From Tessaracoccus sp. (GTDB lineage Bacteria > Actinomycetota > Actinomycetes > Propionibacteriales > Propionibacteriaceae), in contig NZ_JADJNP010000001.1 of NCBI RefSeq assembly GCF_016714275.1, positions 496,001 to 560,000 on the forward strand: 64,000 nucleotides of DNA, written 5' to 3'. Within the stretch, counting starts at the first letter, position 1. Each line of letters begins with the position of its first letter. The translations under genes and the position numbers were made by a program. Shown in pieces: positions 15,697 through 23,256 of the stretch. The notes beneath the pieces are model-generated. The model made no database searches. It was not told the origin of the DNA and was given only the letters and a program-made list of their open reading frames with translations.

Positions 15697-17253
15697 TCAG
15701 GCCGGCCCGAGGCCGTGCTTCTTGGCGGGACGCAGCTCGCGCTTGCTTGCCAGCAACTCCAGCGCCATGGCGATCTCGTGCCGGGTGTCGGCGGGGTCGA
15801 TGATGTCGTCGACGAGTCCACGGCTGGCCGCCATGTACGGCGTCGAGAACGTCTCGCGGTACTCCTCCACCAGTTCGGCGCGCTTCGCGTCCTGGTCCTC
15901 AGCGGCCATGATCTCCCGGCGGAACACCACGTTCGCCGCGCCCTCGGCGCCCATGACGGCGATCTCCGCCGTCGGCCACGCGAACACCTTGTCGGCGCCC
16001 AGGTCCTTCGAGCACATCGCCAGGTAGGCGCCGCCGTAGGCCTTGCGGAGCACGACGGTGATCTTCGGAACCGTCGCCGCCGAGTACGCGTAGAGCATCT
16101 TCGCGCCGTGGCGGATGATGCCGTTGTGCTCCTGCGCGACGCCGGGAAGGAAGCCGGGGACGTCGACCAGGTTCACGATCGGGATGTTGAACGCGTTGCA
16201 GAAGCGGACGAACTTGCTCGCCTTGTCCGAGGAGTCGATGTCGAGCACACCGGACATGACGCTCGGCTGGTTCGCGATGATGCCGACGGTGCGTCCCACG
16301 ACGCGGCCGAAGCCGACGACGATGTTGCGCGCCCAACCGGCCTGGACCTCAAGGAAGTCGGCATGGTCGACGATCTCGTGGATGACCTCGCGGACGTCGT
16401 AGCCCTTGTTCGACTCGACCGGGATGATCTCACGCAGCTTCGGGTTGGACTCCACCACATCGTCGGGATCGACGACCGGGGCATCCTCCGTGTTGTTCTG
16501 CGGTAGGAAGCTCAGCAGCTTCTGCGCGATCAGGATGGCCTGCTCGTCGTCGTCGGCCACGAAGTGCACGACGCCGGAGCGACCCATGTGCGCGTCCGCG
16601 CCACCGAGATCATCCTGGGTGACCTCCTCGCCCGTGACCTGCTTGATCACGCCCGGGCCCGTGATGAACATGTGGGCCTTGCGGGTCTGGATGATGAAGT
16701 CGGTCAGCGCTGGCGAGTAAGCCGCGCCACCGGCACAGGGGCCGGAGATGATCGAGATCTGCGGCACCGCGCCCGACAGGAGGACGTTGGCGTAGAACAC
16801 CTTGCCGTAGCCGGACAGCGAGTCGATGCCCTCCTGGACGCGGGCACCGCCCGAGTCGTTGATGAAGACGAACGGCGTGCCGGTCATCAGGGAGGCCTTC
16901 AGCGCCTCGGTGACCTTGATCGAGTGGGCCTCGCCCGCCGAGCCACCCATGACCGTGAAGTCCTGGCTGGCGATGTGCACCGGACGACCGAACACCAGGC
17001 CGGAGCCGGTGATCACGCCGTCGGCCGGCATGTCGGCCTTGTCCATCCCGAAGGTCGTGGTGCGGTTGCGGCGGAACGCGCCGGTCTCCTGGAACGAGCC
17101 GTCATCGAGGAGCGCTGCCACGCGCTCGCGGGCAGTCAGCTTGCCCTGGGTGTGCTGCTTCTCGAGCTTTGCCTCGCCGCCGCCGCATTCGACCTTCGCG
17201 CGACGCTCGGCGAGCTGCTCGAGGCGCTCTTCCATCGTGTACTGGTGAGCCAC
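15697..17253 (-). CDS. Transcarboxylase 12S subunit (methylmalonyl-CoA carboxyltransferase)
   Basis: A 518-residue carboxyltransferase with two crotonase-fold halves. Marks include the oxyanion-hole segments SGGARVQEGIDSL and GPCAGGAAYSPAL in the N-terminal half, and VDVPGFLPGVAQEHNGIIR and RKAYGGAYLAMCSKDL in the C-terminal half. It transfers the carboxyl of methylmalonyl-CoA to biotin on the 1.3S subunit. GTG at 17253 has AAGGAG upstream. The homologous acetyl/propionyl-CoA carboxylase beta subunit is a paralogue, but the operon with 5S and 1.3S makes transcarboxylase the clear choice. Confidence 0.95.
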   Translation of the reverse strand: MAHQYTMEERLEQLAERRAKVECGGGEAKLEKQHTQGKLTARERVAALLDDGSFQETGAFRRNRTTTFGMDKADMPADGVITGSGLVFGRPVHIASQDFTVMGGSAGEAHSIKVTEALKASLMTGTPFVFINDSGGARVQEGIDSLSGYGKVFYANVLLSGAVPQISIISGPCAGGAAYSPALTDFIIQTRKAHMFITGPGVIKQVTGEEVTQDDLGGADAHMGRSGVVHFVADDDEQAILIAQKLLSFLPQNNTEDAPVVDPDDVVESNPKLREIIPVESNKGYDVREVIHEIVDHADFLEVQAGWARNIVVGFGRVVGRTVGIIANQPSVMSGVLDIDSSDKASKFVRFCNAFNIPIVNLVDVPGFLPGVAQEHNGIIRHGAKMLYAYSAATVPKITVVLRKAYGGAYLAMCSKDLGADKVFAWPTAEIAVMGAEGAANVVFRREIMAAEDQDAKRAELVEEYRETFSTPYMAASRGLVDDIIDPADTRHEIAMALELLASKRELRPAKKHGLGPA

Positions 17254-17263
17254 TGGGTTCTCC

Positions 17264-18757
17264 TTAGACGGGCTCGACGGTGACGCTGTGCGCCTTGCCG
17301 CCGATGGTCACGTTGTAGTTGACGGGGACTTGGATGCCGGGCAGATTGCCTGCGGCCTTCGCGGCCTCAGCCGCCAGCTGGGCGGGGGTCTTGCCGACAT
17401 TCTTCGGACCCTCGGCACGCGAGGCGAAGAACTTGGGCGCGACGCCCGGGAACATCGCGTTCGTGAGCACATCCTCCTCAGAGCCGTCGAAGCCCTCGAG
17501 CAGCGCGGCCGACTCGGCCAGCTGGTCCCACTCGGGCTGCAGCAGGTCGGCAGGGCGCTCCGTGATGGGCTCCTTCTTGGCCTGGGCCTTCGCCAGCTCG
17601 ACGACCTCCTCATTGCGCTCACCGAGGCATTCGCCGTAGTAGCCGAGCATGAGGTCGGCGAACTCGCCGGTCATCACCTTGTAACGGCCCATCAGGACGT
17701 TGAAAACGGCCTGCGTGCCGACGATCTGCGACGACGGGGTGACGAGAGGCGGGTGACCGGCGTCGGCCTTGACCCGCGGCACCTCCTCCATCACCTCGCG
17801 GATGCGGTCCCCTGCGCCCTGCGCCTTCAGCTGGGACTCCATGTTGGAGAGCATGCCGCCGGGAATCTGCGACGAGAAGATGTCGGTGTCGACGAGGGTG
17901 GCCGACTCGAACTCCTTGTACTTCGGCCGCACCTCGGCGAAGTGGTCGCGGATGCGCAGCAGGCGCTCCATGTCGAGGCCCGTGGTGTACTCGGTGCCCT
18001 CCAGCATCGCGACGAGCGACTCGGTGGGATTGTGGCCCGGGCCGAGCGACATCGACGAGATGGCGGTGTCCACGACGTCCGCGCCGGCCTCGATGGCCTT
18101 CATCAACGAGACGAGGGTCACGCCGGTGGTGGAGTGACAGTGCACGTTGATCTGCACGTCGCCGTAGGTCTCCTTGATGCCCCTGACGATGTCGTAGGCC
18201 GGCTGCGGCTGCAGCAGCGCGGCCATGTCCTTCAGCGCGATCGACTCCGCGCCCATGTCGAGGAGCTGGCCCGCGAGCTTGATGTAGCCATCGACGGTGT
18301 GGACCGGCGAGACCGTGTAGCAGATGGTGCCCTGCGCGTGCTTGCCGACGGCCTTGACCGCGGCCATGGCACGGGCCATGTTGCGGGGGTCGTTCAGAGC
18401 GTCGAACACGCGGTAGACGTCCATGCCGTTTTCCGCGGACTTCTCCACGAACTTCTCGACGACCATGTCCTCGTAGTGGCGGTAGCCGAGGAGGTTCTGT
18501 CCGCGGAGCAGCATCTGCAGACGCGAGTTGGGCATCAGTTCACGGAAGGTGCGAAGCCTCTTCCAGGGGTCCTCATTGAGGAAGCGGATGCAGGAGTCGA
18601 ACGTGGCGCCGCCCCAGCACTCAACGGACCAGTATCCGGCCTTGTCGATGTCGTCACACGCGGCAACCATGTCCTCCATGGCCATACGCGTTGCCATCAG
18701 GCTTTGATGCGCGTCACGGAGCACTACCTCGGTGACGCCGATCTTCCGAGCTGTCAT
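17264..18757 (-). CDS. Transcarboxylase 5S subunit (pyruvate carboxyltransferase)
   Basis: About 497 residues with a TIM-barrel carboxyltransferase domain. Marks are TEVVLRDAHQSLMATRM, YWSVECWGGATFDSCIRF, the carbamylated-lysine region SIALKDMAALL, and metal histidines in NVHCHSTTG. It matches Propionibacterium 5S through PGGMLSNMESQLKAQGA and VTPSSQIVGTQAVFNVLMG. It carboxylates pyruvate to oxaloacetate using carboxybiotin. It is the first gene of the operon. ATG at 18757 has no strong ribosome site, and an upstream TTG is possible. Gene order 5S-12S-small-1.3S is in one direction with 8-12 nt gaps. Confidence 0.95.
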   Translation of the reverse strand: MTARKIGVTEVVLRDAHQSLMATRMAMEDMVAACDDIDKAGYWSVECWGGATFDSCIRFLNEDPWKRLRTFRELMPNSRLQMLLRGQNLLGYRHYEDMVVEKFVEKSAENGMDVYRVFDALNDPRNMARAMAAVKAVGKHAQGTICYTVSPVHTVDGYIKLAGQLLDMGAESIALKDMAALLQPQPAYDIVRGIKETYGDVQINVHCHSTTGVTLVSLMKAIEAGADVVDTAISSMSLGPGHNPTESLVAMLEGTEYTTGLDMERLLRIRDHFAEVRPKYKEFESATLVDTDIFSSQIPGGMLSNMESQLKAQGAGDRIREVMEEVPRVKADAGHPPLVTPSSQIVGTQAVFNVLMGRYKVMTGEFADLMLGYYGECLGERNEEVVELAKAQAKKEPITERPADLLQPEWDQLAESAALLEGFDGSEEDVLTNAMFPGVAPKFFASRAEGPKNVGKTPAQLAAEAAKAAGNLPGIQVPVNYNVTIGGKAHSVTVEPV

Positions 18758-18901
18758 GAGGTCAATCAAACCATGGGCAACTTCGCCCCGTGAGGGGACC
18801 CCCGGTTTCCGCGTATGGGAAGCGTGTGCCTGTCTCCCGACCGGGTTTCCGCCGCGTGACGCGGGCGTTCCGGGCACCGCAGGACAGGCGCGGAACAGGG
18901 A

Positions 18902-18930
18902 GACGGGCCGCCCCGTCGGGGCGGCCCGTC
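18902..18930. terminator. Very strong GC hairpin in the gap upstream of the transcarboxylase operon
   Basis: Arms GACGGGCCGCCCC (18902-18914) and GGGGCGGCCCGTC (18918-18930) pair perfectly around three bases. No T run follows on either strand. It lies 23 bp beyond the stop of the short minus-strand frame at 18953, as a terminator for a small transcript would. Confidence 0.5.
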
Positions 18931-18952
18931 CACGTATGCGATAGGTGCCTGG

Positions 18953-19165
18953 CTACTCGTCGTCGAACTGGATCTTCCTAGATTCTTCGACCATCCAATA
19001 GCCGCGCCGCTTAACCTGTAACTCCACGCATGACGTACTCGCGCTGAAGTTTAGTAACCGGCTAGTTATCGTGGTGAAGCTATTACCTCAAAACGATCGT
19101 TTCGCCGACCCTATCGTTGGCGGTGTGATTGGTGACTACGTTGTTATCCAAGTTACCTCCTAAGG
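18953..19165 (-). other. AT-rich gap with ribosome site, short frames and an operator-like palindrome
   Basis: Between the 5S gene and the methyltransferase there are about 720 bp without a convincing gene. The part from about 18960 to 19230 is clearly AT-richer than its surroundings. On the minus strand an ideal AGGAGG (19161-19156) is followed five bases later by TTG, opening a 22-codon frame (DNNVVTNHTANDRVGETIVL...). A second frame downstream ends in VKRRGYWMVEESRKIQFDDE at a TAG (18955-18953), just before the hairpin at 18902-18930. The two frames differ, so this may be two micro-ORFs, a decayed gene or a small RNA. I see nothing in 19166-19477. Confidence 0.35.
19091..19102. promoter_or_regulatory. 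Operator-like palindrome AAACGATCGTTT
   Basis: A perfect 12-bp palindrome inside the AT-rich gap. The identical 12 bases occur at 60452-60463 between the DUF2264 and heparinase-like genes, where related half-sites cluster. The same regulator, possibly the DeoR/LacI hybrid at 62354, may bind both. Confidence 0.5.
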
Positions 19166-19477
19166 TGCGACCAACAGGTTAGGAAGTAGGCTACGCCCGG
19201 TTCCGCGAGAGTTCAAGAGGAATCTTCAAAATTGTTCGCACAGACCGCGGGAACGCTCTCCATCCCTTGTCAGTCCCGTTTGAGGCGCCTCGCCGCCCAG
19301 GACGGGCCATCGAAGAGAGGGCCGACGGGAGCCTCGCGCCACCACCCGCGCCAATATGTTCGATTCTTCCGCACGGGATGGCCCCACGGAGCCAAGCAAT
19401 CGAACGAGAGCCTGCCGGATGTGAATTCGGCGAAGGGTGAGCGAACCTCCTTGTACCGCGGTCGTGCACCTGCCAAC

Positions 19478-20287
19478 ATGGCCCGCGTGGAGCCGCTCGA
19501 GATAACCGACCTGATCGCGCACCCGCACGTGATACAGGCGGAGGCAGCTGCGCGGCTGCGCGCGTCTGGACAGGAAAGCGCGGCCCGCCTGGTCGAGGCG
19601 CTCCCGGCCGTCGACGGCGTGCTCGACGAGGCTCAACGCCGGCGGTTGTTGAGAAGGATCCACGCGGAGATCCAGCGCCTCGGAGAGGAACTGCAACTGC
19701 CGCGTCGGGTGGCTGAGGAACTCCGGATCATCTCCTCACGGCGCCGGTTCACCCGCGTCATCGACGTCGGCTGCGGAGCCGGCTATGTCCTGCGCAGCCT
19801 CGCCCGTGCCAGGGCCCTGCCCGGCGTGGAACTGATCGCCACCGACCTCGACGCAGAGCTCATCGACATGGGTCAGGAGCTCGCGGCCCTGGACGGCTGC
19901 GACGTGACCTTTCGCGTGGCCGACGCGCTCGTCGTCGCCACCGACGGCACCCCTACCGTGGTGATCTCCACAGGGTTCCTGCACCACCTGCGCCGCGACG
20001 ACGTCGGGCCGTTCCTTGCCCGGCACGAGACGCCGGACGTGGTCGGCTTCCTGCACTACGACCCGGAACCCGGCTGGCTGACGAACCTCGGGTCGCGGGT
20101 GTTCCACCGGAGTCGGATGCGCGAGCCGATCTCGCGGCACGACGGCAATCTCTCCATGCGACGAGCGCACCCTGCGCGCTTCCTGCTGCACACCGGAGCC
20201 ATGGCCGCACCATCGTTCGAGCTCGCGTGCCGCGACGGCCAGAGCCTGCTGCACGCCTTCCGCCCGCTGGTTGGGGTACGCCGGTGA
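19478..20287 (+). CDS. SAM-dependent methyltransferase (class I)
   Basis: About 269 residues. A helical N-terminal region (1-80) precedes a Rossmann methyltransferase domain with motif I VIDVGCGAGYVLRSLA, the acidic motif II residue in LIATDLDAELID, and VVISTGFLHHL as motif IV. The C-terminal part has GFLHYDPEPGWL and a His-rich loop. The substrate is unknown. ATG at 19478 was chosen because family-like sequence starts there; the frame is open upstream to 19232 but the extra part has no visible homology, and no start has a strong ribosome site. Its stop overlaps the next start (GTGA), so the two are coupled. Confidence 0.75.
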   Translation: MARVEPLEITDLIAHPHVIQAEAAARLRASGQESAARLVEALPAVDGVLDEAQRRRLLRRIHAEIQRLGEELQLPRRVAEELRIISSRRRFTRVIDVGCGAGYVLRSLARARALPGVELIATDLDAELIDMGQELAALDGCDVTFRVADALVVATDGTPTVVISTGFLHHLRRDDVGPFLARHETPDVVGFLHYDPEPGWLTNLGSRVFHRSRMREPISRHDGNLSMRRAHPARFLLHTGAMAAPSFELACRDGQSLLHAFRPLVGVRR

Positions 20288-20607
20288 GCGCGGCGCTGTG
20301 GACCGTCGCCGTCATCGCTCTGCTCGACGGCGCGTTCAGCGGGTACCGCGCGGCGCAGGGAAGGACGGGCCGGCTCCCCTCCTGGCGCCGCGACGCCGTG
20401 GCGCACCTGCGCGGCGTCGCCATGTGGCTCCTGTTGGTTACCGGCCCTGTCGCCGTCGGGGTGGCGCTGGTCCCCGCCGACACCAGGCTGGCAGCTGCCC
20501 ACGCGCTGCTGCCGGTGCTTGTCCCCTACGCGGCGGCGACGGTGCTGACCGTCGCCGCGTGTCAGCTCGCCGTCGAGCCGCTGGCGGGCCGCGAGATCAG
20601 CTGCTGA
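20284..20607 (+). CDS. Small membrane protein coupled to the methyltransferase
   Basis: A 107-residue protein with about three hydrophobic helices: LWTVAVIALLDGAFSGYRAA, GVAMWLLLVTGPVAVGVALV, and LLPVLVPYAAATVLTVAACQ. GTG at 20284 overlaps the methyltransferase stop, implying translational coupling and a joint function at the membrane. I do not recognise the family. Its 3' end overlaps the convergent SDR gene by 11 bp. Confidence 0.65.
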   Translation: MSAALWTVAVIALLDGAFSGYRAAQGRTGRLPSWRRDAVAHLRGVAMWLLLVTGPVAVGVALVPADTRLAAAHALLPVLVPYAAATVLTVAACQLAVEPLAGREISC

Positions 20608-21754
20608 GCATCACCTGGCCGCCGGTCACGGGGACCGCCTGGCCAGTCTCGTACTCCTGCTCGACCAGGTAGTACAGCGCACGCATGACGTCGGCGCCGT
20701 ACGTGCCCCGGCGTAGCGGCACCTTCGCCTCGTAGAACTCACGCACGTCGTCGACGGTCTCCGCTCCGGGAACCTTCCCGGAGCGGAGATACTGCACGAA
20801 AAGACCGCGGTCCGGGTCCGACCACAGCGGGCCGTCATAGAAGTTGCCCGGGCAGATCGCGTTGACCTTGACGCCGTGGTCGACCATCTCCAGCGCGAAG
20901 CTCTGCACCAGGCCGATCCCTCCGAACTTCGATCCTGCGTAGGCGCCGTTGCGGTTCGAGCCGACGAGGCCGGACTTCGAGTTGATCTGCACGATGTCGG
21001 CCAGCCAGGCCGGAGCTGTGCGGTGCTGCGCGGCCAGCAGGCCGCCCAGGTGCTTCACGATCAGGAAGAACGCCGTGTAGTTGATGTCGGTGGTCAGCTG
21101 GAACGCGGACAGATCCTGTTCCAGCACTCCCCCGGCGCGGACGACGCCCGCGTTCGAGACGACGAGGTCGAGGCCGCCGGTGATGGCCGCGATCTGCTCG
21201 GCCATCGCCGCCACGGAAGCCTCGTCCGCGACGTTGACGGTGATCGGGAACGTCGTCGGGCCCAGCTCCGCGGCGAGCGCAGCCGCGCCGTCGCCGTTCA
21301 GGTCCGCGATGTACACGAAAGCACCCGAGGCGACGAGACCCTTGACGATCTCGGCACCGAAGCCCTGCGCGCCGCCGGTGACGATGGCGACCTTCCCCCG
21401 CACGACGCCCGCACGGGCGTCCGCCGCGGAGGCCGCGGCGTCCTTGCCGTGCGGGAGCGGGGTCGGCGCCCCGACGGTGCCCACGCTGAACGCGTATTTC
21501 TCCTCGCCGACGACGACGCCGATCTGGCTAGGGAGCTCGGCCGCGGCAAGAGCCGCCGGAAGATCGTCGACGGTGCCCGCCTCGACCCAGCTGACGGCCC
21601 AACCCGAGCCGTCCGGGAGGTCGTAAGGGACGGGGACGACGTCGAGCTTGTAGCCCACCTCGTCCTCACCAGCCACGCGGGTCACGGCCACCGGGATGCC
21701 CAGGCGATCGAGGTAGGCACCCCTGACAAGGGGCGCGATCTGCACGATGCTCAT
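20597..21754 (-). CDS. Short-chain dehydrogenase with an extra N-terminal domain
   Basis: A 385-residue protein. The first 115 residues (VRGAYLDRLGIPVAVTRVAGE and following) form an extra domain I do not recognise. From about 130 it is a classical SDR: IVTGGAQGFGAEIV for NAD(P) binding, VSNAGVV, catalytic Ser in INSKSGLV, and Tyr/Lys in AYAGSKFG. Overall it resembles sorbitol-6-phosphate dehydrogenase-type SDRs. It probably oxidises a sugar, polyol or their phosphates in the cytoplasm. ATG at 21754 overlaps the stop of the PHP gene (ATGA), so it is the last gene of the seven-gene catabolic cluster. Confidence 0.85.
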   Translation of the reverse strand: MSIVQIAPLVRGAYLDRLGIPVAVTRVAGEDEVGYKLDVVPVPYDLPDGSGWAVSWVEAGTVDDLPAALAAAELPSQIGVVVGEEKYAFSVGTVGAPTPLPHGKDAAASAADARAGVVRGKVAIVTGGAQGFGAEIVKGLVASGAFVYIADLNGDGAAALAAELGPTTFPITVNVADEASVAAMAEQIAAITGGLDLVVSNAGVVRAGGVLEQDLSAFQLTTDINYTAFFLIVKHLGGLLAAQHRTAPAWLADIVQINSKSGLVGSNRNGAYAGSKFGGIGLVQSFALEMVDHGVKVNAICPGNFYDGPLWSDPDRGLFVQYLRSGKVPGAETVDDVREFYEAKVPLRRGTYGADVMRALYYLVEQEYETGQAVPVTGGQVMLSS

Positions 21755-23082
21755 GAGATCTCCCTTGCGGCCTCTTCGACGGTGGTCCCGCCCGCGACGA
21801 CGGCGCGGCCGGCAGCCGAGTATCGGGCGATGCGGTCGGTCAAGGAGGCCCCCGCGAGCGAGGAGCCGGGCGCGAACAGGCCGAGGTCGGGGTCGACCTC
21901 CGCGAGCAACTCGTGCGCAACCATCGCCCATGTCGCCTCGTTCAGGTGGCCCAGCTCGGGGCGCTGCAGCTCCGGGCAGTTGAACACCTGGCGCGGCGTG
22001 TTGATGTCCACGCCGGACACCTCGAGCAGCCCGTGCTCGGCGGCCAGCGTTGCGATCCGGGCCATCTGCTCGGCCGTGTTGCGCGGCGGCATGTAGGTGA
22101 TGGCCGGCATACCCAGACGATCGAGCTCGTCGAACAGCACGTCGAGGAAGTCATCCTCGAACTTCTCCGCCTTCTTGTCCCCAGTCGGCGACGCCGTGAC
22201 GTCGCCCAGGTAGGCGTAGCACGGGATAGCTCCGATCGACGTGGCGAAGGCGATCACCTCGGCCATCGTCGGGCACTCCACGCGGTCCGGGACGATGTAG
22301 ATCTGGTCGAGGAACTCGGCCTTGAGGACGCCCAGCAGGTCGAAGTTGAGGTGCGGGTTGGCTTCGTCGGCCAGCTGATCCGCCACCTTGCCCGACAGAC
22401 TGAGGCCGAGCCCGGACAGCCCGTCGACCAGCGCCTGGCCGCGGCCGAACCGATCGATCAGCTTGGCGGCCATGGCCGACAGCAGGTGGCGCTCGGTCAC
22501 CTCGCCGCCGTTACGGAACTGCGAACGGGCGACGAGGTCGGCGTCGAGGTCGATCAGCGGCGCGCCGAGTCGGCCGAGGATCTCGTTGGCCCGCTCCACC
22601 ATCTGCCCGGTGCGCGCCAGGCGCGCCTCGCGGATCGGCACGAGAAACTCGGTGACCTCGTCGCGGCGGCTCGCGGGGATGCCCTGCACCGTCATGTACG
22701 CGATGCCCGCCGTGTCCGGGTTGTTCAGCTTCCTGTCGTTCAGCGGCGCGCGCCCCTCGGCGATCTCCTCCTCGCTGTAGAGGTAGACGCGGCACTCGAA
22801 GCCGGTGACCGCGCCCATGCCGAGCAGGCGCGCGGCCTCGGCCATCTCGGCGGCGCCCGCGGCGGAGTCGTGATCGACCGAGCCGACGACCATCAGCCCC
22901 GCCTCGCGGGCGCGCAGCGCCGCCCCCGCCGGAGCGTACGGGCTGAAGCTGTAGATGGTGTGCACGTGGTTGTTGGACTCCGGCACGAAGTCCGGGAACG
23001 CGGGCGCGCTCTGCAGGTACTCCCGCAGCGCGTCCAGCCGCTCGGCGGGTGTCGCCGTCGCGTCGTTGATTCTTTGCTTCAT
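21751..23082 (-). CDS. PHP-domain metal-dependent hydrolase
   Basis: A 443-residue protein with a polymerase-and-histidinol-phosphatase (PHP) metal site: His39 and His41 in NNHVHTIYSFSPY, VGSVDHDSAAGA, and Glu in TGFECRVYLY. PHP proteins are phosphoesterases or hydrolases with two or three metals. This one has a long middle insert (about 130-330), and the family is uncharacterised as far as I know. AGAGGAAGAG precedes ATG at 23082. The operon position between a 2-oxoacid dehydrogenase and an SDR suggests hydrolysis of a sugar-derived phosphate or lactone. That is inference. Confidence 0.8.
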   Translation of the reverse strand: MKQRINDATATPAERLDALREYLQSAPAFPDFVPESNNHVHTIYSFSPYAPAGAALRAREAGLMVVGSVDHDSAAGAAEMAEAARLLGMGAVTGFECRVYLYSEEEIAEGRAPLNDRKLNNPDTAGIAYMTVQGIPASRRDEVTEFLVPIREARLARTGQMVERANEILGRLGAPLIDLDADLVARSQFRNGGEVTERHLLSAMAAKLIDRFGRGQALVDGLSGLGLSLSGKVADQLADEANPHLNFDLLGVLKAEFLDQIYIVPDRVECPTMAEVIAFATSIGAIPCYAYLGDVTASPTGDKKAEKFEDDFLDVLFDELDRLGMPAITYMPPRNTAEQMARIATLAAEHGLLEVSGVDINTPRQVFNCPELQRPELGHLNEATWAMVAHELLAEVDPDLGLFAPGSSLAGASLTDRIARYSAAGRAVVAGGTTVEEAAREIS

Positions 23083-23111
23083 CGCTTCTCTTCCTCTGAA
23101 ACTCCCGGGTG

Positions 23112-23188
23112 CCGTGCACAAACCTCTCTATGTCCGGGGCCACGCCCCATATAGGGCTGGACTCCCGTATAGAGAGATTCGTGCACGG
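23112..23188. repeat. Dispersed imperfect palindrome, copy A
   Basis: The outer arms CCGTGCAC and GTGCACGG and the inner arms CTCTCTAT and ATAGAGAG flank a GC-rich core with CCCCATATAGGG. The same layout, with a related sequence, recurs at 63478-63548. Here it lies between the E1 gene and the PHP gene on the same strand, so it may attenuate transcription or stabilise mRNA. Confidence 0.7.
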
Positions 23189-23199
23189 TGGTCGGGTTC

Positions 23200-23252
23200 A
23201 TTGGTTTCGACACGCCGGTTCACTAGCGCTCACGCGGCGGCTCAACCAGCGG
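23200..23252. repeat. Intergenic REP-like repeat, copy 1
   Basis: ATTGGTTTCGACACGCCG at the left end and CGGCGGCTCAACCAGCGG at the right end are shared base for base with 53184-53237. The middle differs. The GGTTTCGACA...CTCAACCA layout is a common kind of short intergenic repeat in actinobacterial genomes. It lies just past the E1 stop. Confidence 0.75.
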
Positions 23253-23256
23253 TGGA

